A DNA stretch of 64,000 nucleotides. It comes from Echria macrotheca. Taxonomy: Eukaryota; Ascomycota; Sordariomycetes; Sordariales; Schizotheciaceae. The stretch spans positions 806,001-870,000 of the forward strand of contig MU839842.1 of NCBI GenBank assembly GCA_030411725.1, given 5' to 3'. Both the position numbers and the translations under genes were made by a program. The first letter of the stretch is position 1; every line of letters begins with the position of its first letter. The notes under the pieces were generated by a model, which did no database searches, was not told where the DNA came from, and worked only from the letters and a program-made list of their open reading frames with translations. Shown here piece by piece: positions 57,685-64,000 of this stretch.

Positions 57685-57960
57685 TGTTGCACCATTGGGC
57701 CAGGCTTTGGATGGCGTGTTTGGCAATGGAGTGTACAACAGAGTATCATAGGAGTTGGGTAATATGCGAAGAGTACCTGGAGAAGGCATGTAGATGTACA
57801 GTCATCCATAGAGCTCATTTCACCTAGCGACCTCCCTACCCCTACCTACGTACCTAGCTGAATGACAGTCTAGGTGCCGAGTGATAGATCCTTACACATT
57901 ACGCGCCTTTTGAGCATGATCCTAACTATAATCCACGACCACCACAACTAGACTTCCCAG

Positions 57961-58800
57961 CTACTTAAACTGTGAAAAGAACTGCCACGTCTCGTCCGCC
58001 GCAAACGTCTTATTCGCACCTTTGTCTCTTGGCTGCGGCGTGTGTCCGCCATCATACTCGATCCAGGTGACAGGATATCCCTCCTTGCACCCCTGATACA
58101 CCGTCTTCGTATGCGTCCCGCTCCCGACAGCCGGCGACCTCGCCTCCTGGGGCGTACACCCGTTATTCGCCACAAACTGGTCGCGGATGTGCCTCGCCGT
58201 CGTAATATTGAGGTCCCCGTCGACACCGTGCTCGCCGTAGATGGCGATCGGATCCGTCCCGCCGACGCACCCGCTCATGTTGCCGCCCGATTGCATGGCC
58301 ACGGCGCGGAACGAGTGTGCCATGCTGCACGCCAGCGCGTACGACATGGACGCGCCGTAGCTAAACCCGACGGAGAAGACGAGGTTCTCGTCGACACAGA
58401 GGTCCGCCTTGACGGCCGTCAGGATGTCGCTGATCAGCGTCACGTCCTCGCCGCCCTTGTTTGCCCAGCCGCGATCTAGTCCGTTGGGAGCCACGTAGAT
58501 GGCTCCGACCGAGTCGGTTACCAGCGCTGGCATGCCGTACCATGGAAGGTAGCCGCCCTGGCCGGCGGCCACCATGCTCGAGCTGCCTCCCATGGCGTGG
58601 AGCGTGAAGATGAGTCGGTATGGGTGCGTGTGGTCGTACGTCTCGGGCAGGTTGAGTAGGTACCACCGCTCCTTGGCGTTCACGGTGAGGGTGTGGTTGC
58701 CCGCCGTCAATGTTGGCGTCTTGCCGCATCCCGAAGACGGTTTGGCTGCCGACGCCAGCGAGATGCCCAGGGCGAGGGAGAGAATTTGAGATGTCTTCAT
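57961..58800 (-). CDS. Feruloyl esterase, type-D-like (CE1-related)
   Basis: Single exon, 279 residues from the ATG preceding the signal peptide MKTSQILSLALGISLASA. The mature part begins PSSGCGKTPTLTAGNHTL, with the nucleophile elbow GFSYGAS placing Ser147, a probable acid Asp194 in HGVDGDLN and His253 in DGGHTPQ. Four or more cysteines support a disulphide-bonded secreted enzyme. Family members release ferulic acid from arabinoxylan. No carbohydrate-binding module is attached. The stop lies 276 bp from the convergent rhodopsin-like gene. Confidence 0.93.
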   Translation of the reverse strand: MKTSQILSLALGISLASAAKPSSGCGKTPTLTAGNHTLTVNAKERWYLLNLPETYDHTHPYRLIFTLHAMGGSSSMVAAGQGGYLPWYGMPALVTDSVGAIYVAPNGLDRGWANKGGEDVTLISDILTAVKADLCVDENLVFSVGFSYGASMSYALACSMAHSFRAVAMQSGGNMSGCVGGTDPIAIYGEHGVDGDLNITTARHIRDQFVANNGCTPQEARSPAVGSGTHTKTVYQGCKEGYPVTWIEYDGGHTPQPRDKGANKTFAADETWQFFSQFK

Positions 58801-59737
58801 CTTGACCTGCGGTAAACCAACGGCCTGAGTCAACCTGAGAGGGGATTGGAATATCGGAAAAGGCTTCGATGTAGGCGTCGCCACTGCCAGCGGAGGCCGA
58901 AGCCATCTTATACACGAGACTTGTACGTCCTGCTGGTGAGCCTATTGGACGTTCAAGGCGACGCAAGCGCATACACATAGTAGATTGAGTAATTTACCTC
59001 GCTCGGGCCCAAAGCGGACTGGCCCGATTTGGGGTATAGGGGGTGCCGAGACAGGTACCGTTTGTTCCGGTAAGGTGCCTAGCATTCGTGGGTCCGATCA
59101 TAAATACCCGGGTTAATGGGGATGTGAAATAACCGAGACGGCTGCAGATCCCGTATGCTCAACCACAACCTGGTTGTCTGCGACGAATCTGGGCACACGA
59201 AATTTCCTCTTTCGTTCGTTGTCCTGGGCTGGGGTGAGCCAAGGTGAGCTGTAGCTCGGGCCTTGGGGCTGGTAACCTCAACTCAAGCAACCTTGGATAA
59301 TCGACATTCCATTCCTTTTCTTGTCCCCCCTTCTCCCCTTATCCTCAATGGTTCGCTGCAGGCAGGATTTTGAGCATAGTAGGGTCATTTTCAAATTATT
59401 ACCAACTAAACGCGAGACCAAGATTATCTTCTCCGTGGTCAGTACCTCCCCCGCAGTGAAAAAGCCTTTCCCGTTTCAGCCACCCATCTTCAAAAGAATG
59501 TAACCAAGCCTCTGTGACCCCGTCCACATCTCCGCCAACCCATTGAAGCGAGACGAGATCCCTTGCCTTGTTGAACAGGCTACTTCCCCTTTCTCGACCT
59601 TCCTGCGACCCAAACACCTCGTCTGTGTATTCTCTCCCTCGATTATCACAAAGAAATATAAAAAGCCAAACAACAAAAAGAGCGTGCAACCACCCCTACC
59701 ATGCTATTGTCTCAGCTAAACCGCCCAGTAGTACTTC
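58801..59737. other. Intergenic region upstream of the esterase
   Basis: Holds the esterase promoter and the 3' flank of the zinc-finger gene, both on the minus strand. One CTGGGG (59228), matching the CreA consensus SYGGRG, is seen; no TATA box is obvious. No gene. Confidence 0.5.
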
Positions 59738-62700
59738 CTAAGCACCATAACGCGGGCCGCCGAGAACGGTATACGAGCCGGTGTCCTCATCCACGTCCGT
59801 ATTATAGTTTGATGGCACATGCTGGTAGCCTTCGAGCGGCGGGTAGGAGCTGTTATTGTCGAACGAAAACTGGTCCGTGACTGCGCTGAGCACTCCTGGA
59901 GCGACCGTCGCGGACGAATTCCAAGCCCCTGTATAACCCAGGTCATGGTAGGCGCCCTCAGGCACCGGAAAATTACCTGGGCTCGTTGGTTGGCTCCCGC
60001 TCATCATATCCCTCCCGTGTTGTGGTTGGATGAACATGGCGTTTTCGGCGTTGAGGGGCTGAGGCTGGGAGTTTGAGGGCCCAGACATATCGATCCAGCT
60101 TTGATCTGTGGCTTGGTGTTGAACCGTTTGGTATTGCTGCGGCAGCGCCGAGTGCTGGAGCAATGGCGGCGGCACCGAAGGGTGGATTGGGCTCATCCTG
60201 GGGCGTTTCGCCGATGCGCCCTGGTCCTCTGGAGAAGTGGAACGCCTCTTGGAGCCCAGCTTCGGTTGAAGGGACGTCTCCACATCGGTGAGGACCCTGT
60301 GTTCGTGGTTTCGAACGACTTCCATGATCACATTTCTTACATCCAGTGTAAAATCAGAGAGTCGCTCTTCGAGAGCGAGCTCAAGAGCAGGCAAAGCGTC
60401 GTTGAAGCGTTTCCTGATCTTTGAACATATCGTCTCCTCGGGTGGTTCAAAGTCTGTTCACATTACACTAATCAGCTTCCTTCGGATGTCAAATCTGGGC
60501 AGAATTGGGGAGTGGTGTCATACAGGGTGAAGGAATGTGCGGTTCCTGGGGAAACAGCAGACGCCAGAGTACGTCCCACGACTGAATTCTGTCTTTCCCA
60601 GTCCTGGCATTCAGTCGGTGCACAACATGGGCGCTCATGCCGTCATCTGGATCGACTCCTTCAGTGGGTGCCGTATCGCGGAACGCACAAGGAGGTTGTG
60701 AGCGATTGTGTTCATTGCGAGCTTCATCGTCAGGGAAACACTGTTTGCATCTGGAACATTCGATGGGGCTCGGATTGTGCTTCTCTCTGAGATGTCGTCT
60801 GCGCGAGTTCGTCAGTTAGGTCAGAGTTTCTGCAAAGCCGGAAGGAAGGTGTTACTTGAGTTTGTCGAAAGTCTTCCAGCCAGTTACTGCGCATTGCTTG
60901 TACTTCTTGTCGCTGAGGTTGAAACGCTGGGGGTTGCGTTTTCGATATGGGCAGCTATACGGAGGCTCGGCGGGGGTCTCCATGCCTTGTTGTTGTTGAG
61001 CAAGTCCTCCCGGTCCGGGCTGGGATGGACCGTCTCCTCCAAAACCTTGACTACCTTGGCCCGAGCCTGGGGTTCCCTGGCCTCTCAGATCAGCTCCCCC
61101 TTGTCCGGGCGCTCCAGAAGACCCCCCATAGCCACCGCCGCTCGAGCCAGCACTGAAGGTTGGAAGCGGGCCTCCGTTGCCTCTCCCAGTACATTGTCTT
61201 GTCTGTGGTGGCGTGGTTGGCGTGGTCAGATCGTTGAGCAACTCATGGACGAAGTCGGTGACGGCGGTCCCAACAGCCTGACCGATGGCGTCGAGGTCGG
61301 TGATGTTCGTAGCACAGGCCGGGCCTCCGCAATATTTCATGACGATGTCGCAGACCCTGCTAATCATCTCATCGGCAAGGGCGTCCTCGTCGTCGGAACT
61401 GTCGCTATCCGCGTCCTCCTCAGCGGTGAATTGATCGTCCGACTGACTTGGCGATGCTGGAGAAGTGGAACTGGACAGTCCGGAAGTGTCCATCGGCGAC
61501 AAATCCGAGTCTGGCGTCGCTGCCTCGTTCGGCTTATCAACTTCCATGGACGTCCGTTGCTCTGAGCCGTGGGTATCTACTGTCTTCCTTGTGCCCGTCA
61601 GGGGTAGATCGATGCCCAGAAAGTCCAATAGCTGCTGGGTCGTGCAGTCGACTCTGCAAAAGAACTCCCGTTTTCCGCTCGGGCTTCTCACAGCCAACAG
61701 CAGTGATGACGGAGGGCATTTGTCCCAGTGAACAATCTCTTCGCTGTTTGACATGCTGGACCAGTCACCACAACCAAGCAAGTCAGAAGGGGTGTTTTCC
61801 GTTTTTGCCGGAGACGCGCTCCACGAATAATCAGGCCCAAAGTAAGAAATGTCGGCGTTGCCTCGGACCCGCTGCTGGCAGCTGGACATGGTCTGCTCCA
61901 GGAAGAAGATGAAAATGTCGGTCATGCTCGACCAAATCTTGACCTGGATGTCCTCATGGCCAGGGATGAGGCTTTGCGTCTCGAGCTTGACACGCTCGCG
62001 AAGCACGTCGAGACGCTGCTTGATCTCGGAAAAATACTCCTCAAGCTCAATGGGCGGTTCCCAGTCTGCGCAGGACAGGACATCAGCTTGAATGCTTGAG
62101 TGAATGTAGATAAAAGCCACGTCACATACCTGCTTTTGGCACTGGCTCAACCCCCCCAAACAACATTTTGTATATGGCCTCCCACGTCGGCTCCTTCTGA
62201 GGGGTTCGGCGCACCGTTTCTTCGATCTTCCCCATGACTTCCATTCCCATGCGCCCGCTGCTGGTGCACTCACACGCGCCAGTTGTCCTAGCAGGGCACT
62301 GTTCTTCATGGTCTGCTTGCGGGACGTGCCAAAGTTCGAGGTGCTCTCTGTAGTAAATTGGTCAGCCTGGATGGTTGCTATGTTCCCCCAGAAATTTAAG
62401 ATGGGGCATACTTGAGTCTTTCAGGAGTGCGGAAAGGCACACAAGAGCAAGTGCGATGGTCCCGGACATTGAACAGCAGCGGGTTGCGCTTGCGATAAGG
62501 ACAAGCCCACCCCCCCGACTCCCCGGCAGCATCCGCTCCCGTTGCCGGTTGGTCGGGAGATTGGGACTCAGGACCTTCTCGTCCGTCGTCCCCACCCCCT
62601 CCGAAGTTTCCTCCTCCGTTGTAGCCATGGCCGCAGTTGTTTCCCTGGTTGACTGTTATCCCATCGTCTGAGAAGACTGACTTCAGCGAGTTGGCGTCAT

Positions 62701-63013
62701 GAGGGCCTTGGTCCTGGTGAGATCCATCTCCCCCGGCCAGCGAGACTGTCCCGTCATGGCGCTTGTTTTCCACGTGGGTAGAAAACGTAACGGCGGGCAC
62801 GGGAGGATGAAACGACTCGGGCATAGCCAGACGGTCGCCGACGTCTGACTCGGGGTCTGTTGCCGTTGCAGAGTGGACGAGGCTTGGGCAAGGCGTTGAG
62901 TATCCGGAGTTGTTGTCGTCGTACTCGGCCGGGGAAGGACCAGGAGATCCGTGAAAGGCAAGCTTGGAAGGCTCCTTAGTGCTCAAGCTGGAGATTGCAA
63001 TAGTGTTCAACAT
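59738..63013 (-). CDS. Zinc-finger protein with two CPYRKRNP modules
   Basis: Five exons (63013-62412, 62347-62130, 62065-60856, 60798-60524, 60453-59738) with introns of 64, 64, 57 and 70 bp sum to an uninterrupted 1006 residues. The first module starts ACPYRKRNPLLFN with Cys171 and continues RTPERLKEHLELWH; it has lost some spacing of the second. The second module starts SCPYRKRNPQRFN with Cys645 and runs CAVTGWKTFDKLKRHLREKH then ECSRCKQCF...H, matching the fungal C2H2-like family in which CP-x-x-KR-x-P precedes a GPGW-x-x-LKEHL motif and a CxxC knuckle. Between them is a helical domain (LEEYFSEIKQRLDVLRERV) and Asp/Ser-acidic and Gly/Gln-rich linkers. Likely a nuclear protein; DNA binding is unproven. 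Confidence 0.86.
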
Positions 63014-63344
63014 GATGAACTAGGCGAGGTGAGAAAATGTGTGGGAATCGCGCGAGTACTAGTAATGATCGGGGAGTCGCCTGATGCTTGGGAGGCACGG
63101 GGAGAGAGACAGTTATGATACACGATGTACAATGATTGACGATCAGTTGAAAGAAGTTGCGGATGAGTTATGGTCAGAGAACCCACCGGGGCGAGGCAAT
63201 GCATCACGTCGCACCCAGGTTAGGCCAAGTCATGGCATCGTTTGGCCCGAGAGGCCTTTAGACTGGCCGCTTCAGCTGCCGTTGATCGAGACACCTCGCA
63301 ACTCAACCCATTTGGGTTGAGCCATCCATGGTTCAGTCACCCAC
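63014..63344. other. Upstream flank of the zinc-finger gene
   Basis: No gene. Contains the 9-bp-arm palindrome described below and ends at the inverted-repeat element. Confidence 0.5.
63302..63321. repeat. Palindrome CTCAACCCA-TT-TGGGTTGAG
   Basis: Two 9-bp perfect inverted arms with a 2-bp spacer, 290 bp upstream of the zinc-finger start codon. Confidence 0.85.
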
Positions 63345-63350
63345 CTGCCC

Positions 63351-63478
63351 ACGTGGTGGAACTTTTGACTCCAATATTTTTCAGTGCAGATCCCGCAACT
63401 TGCAGGGCGTTACAGAGGGTGGTCCCACTGAAAAATATGAGGACCTCAACAATATTGAAGTCAAAAGTTCCACCACGT
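63351..63478. mobile_element. Small inverted-repeat element (MITE-like), with 6-bp TSD
   Basis: The 128-bp segment has 28-bp terminal inverted repeats (63351-63378 and 63451-63478) differing at one base, ACGTGGTGGAACTTTTGACT at the outer end. Inner inverted arms (63375-63386 and 63426-63438) extend the hairpin with a 12-bp asymmetric insertion. CTGCCC flanks it directly on both sides (63345-63350 and 63479-63484), as expected of a target-site duplication. No transposase is encoded. Confidence 0.6.
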
Positions 63479-63484
63479 CTGCCC

Positions 63485-64000
63485 TGGCTGGAGGGGAGGT
63501 ACAAGCCGGGAGTCACAATGAACCATGCTAATAAGTTTTAACACAGGCGGGTTTAAATCGTTGTAGTTTCAATCAAAAAAGTGTGAACCAATAAAAGACT
63601 TCCTGTTGCCGCCTTCACGGCATGCAGACGCCACCCCGTGTTCCGAGACGTGTCGAACTGTGGGGGCCACCACGAGGCTTCATCTCTCTCTTTTTTTAAC
63701 CAGATCACAGGATGAAAGCTCCCCAGAAATCCAACGTAGCTTTTGTATACAAGATAGAGCCTCTGCACCCTCAGTCGCAATCATTCCTAGAACGTTCGCC
63801 CACTGGGCCAGTTCGCTTCAAATTGCAAAGAATGGGCATGGTTCGTGATTCTCTCTTTTACGTCCATCTTCATGTCGGTTGCCCCACCTGTTCGCAAAAT
63901 TCGATTGCCCATCTTTTTCTAATACGACACCCTGCGGTGAAAGCCCCAGTGAAGCCAACAGTGTGCGCCAGCATCCTCTCAGGGCCGTCACGAAATGTCA
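63485..64000. other. Right-edge intergenic sequence
   Basis: No recognisable gene; only frames of 75-80 residues with no motif. Confidence 0.55.

Noticed and set aside
60852..62309. Independent gene starting at the ATG at 62309
   Set aside because: That ATG is in the wrong frame before the 62129-62066 intron; with correct splicing the region is the middle of the larger zinc-finger gene.
1..64000. CRISPR arrays, integrons and bacterial operons
   Set aside because: None present; the sequence is eukaryotic throughout.

Overview
The window comes from the nuclear genome of a filamentous ascomycete, most likely a Sordariomycete. Spliceosomal introns are short (about 46-88 bp) with GTAAGT/GTATGT/GTACGT-like donors and CTAAC/CTGAC-like branch sites. 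Genes are monocistronic on both strands, and several families are typical of Pezizomycotina: HET-domain proteins, a rhodopsin-like seven-helix membrane protein, fungal CPYxKRNP zinc fingers, an isotrichodermin-hydroxylase-like P450 and a type-D-like feruloyl esterase. I see no bacterial-type operons, CRISPR arrays, rRNA genes or convincing tRNA genes. All splice models were derived by hand and checked only for frame and exon-length consistency; species-level assignment is not possible from this alone.

Layout. 1-9.5 kb: an arrestin-related trafficking adaptor (cut by the left edge) and a 1068-residue coiled-coil protein, convergent across about 3 kb of non-coding DNA. 9.5-25 kb: a Clg1/Mug80-like cyclin gene standing alone between about 5 kb and about 8 kb of gene-free DNA; the larger gap contains poly-C runs and a 10-N assembly gap. 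25-31.5 kb: a cytochrome P450 with a clear core promoter and an array of CGG triplets, then a SnoaL-like protein on the same strand. 35-39 kb: a small thioredoxin, a small conserved acidic protein, an Arg/Glu/Asp-rich protein and a weakly supported hypothetical gene.

39.7-57.7 kb is the accessory-looking part. It holds a secreted Thr-rich protein with a carbohydrate-binding-like C-terminal domain, two HET-domain genes, a head-to-head pair of AIG1/GIMAP-like GTPases, a dead fragment of a STAND/NLR N-terminal domain, a small secreted protein, two multi-pass membrane proteins of unknown function and a rhodopsin-like membrane protein. HET, STAND and AIG1-like proteins all belong to families linked to self/non-self recognition or immunity, so this is the region most worth following up. 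58-63 kb: a secreted feruloyl esterase and a large five-exon gene whose protein carries two divergent copies of the same zinc-finger module. Upstream of that gene lies a short inverted-repeat element with a 6-bp target-site duplication.

A perfect palindrome (TACCTAGGTA) recurs in the intergenic DNA, and about half of the window appears to be non-coding.
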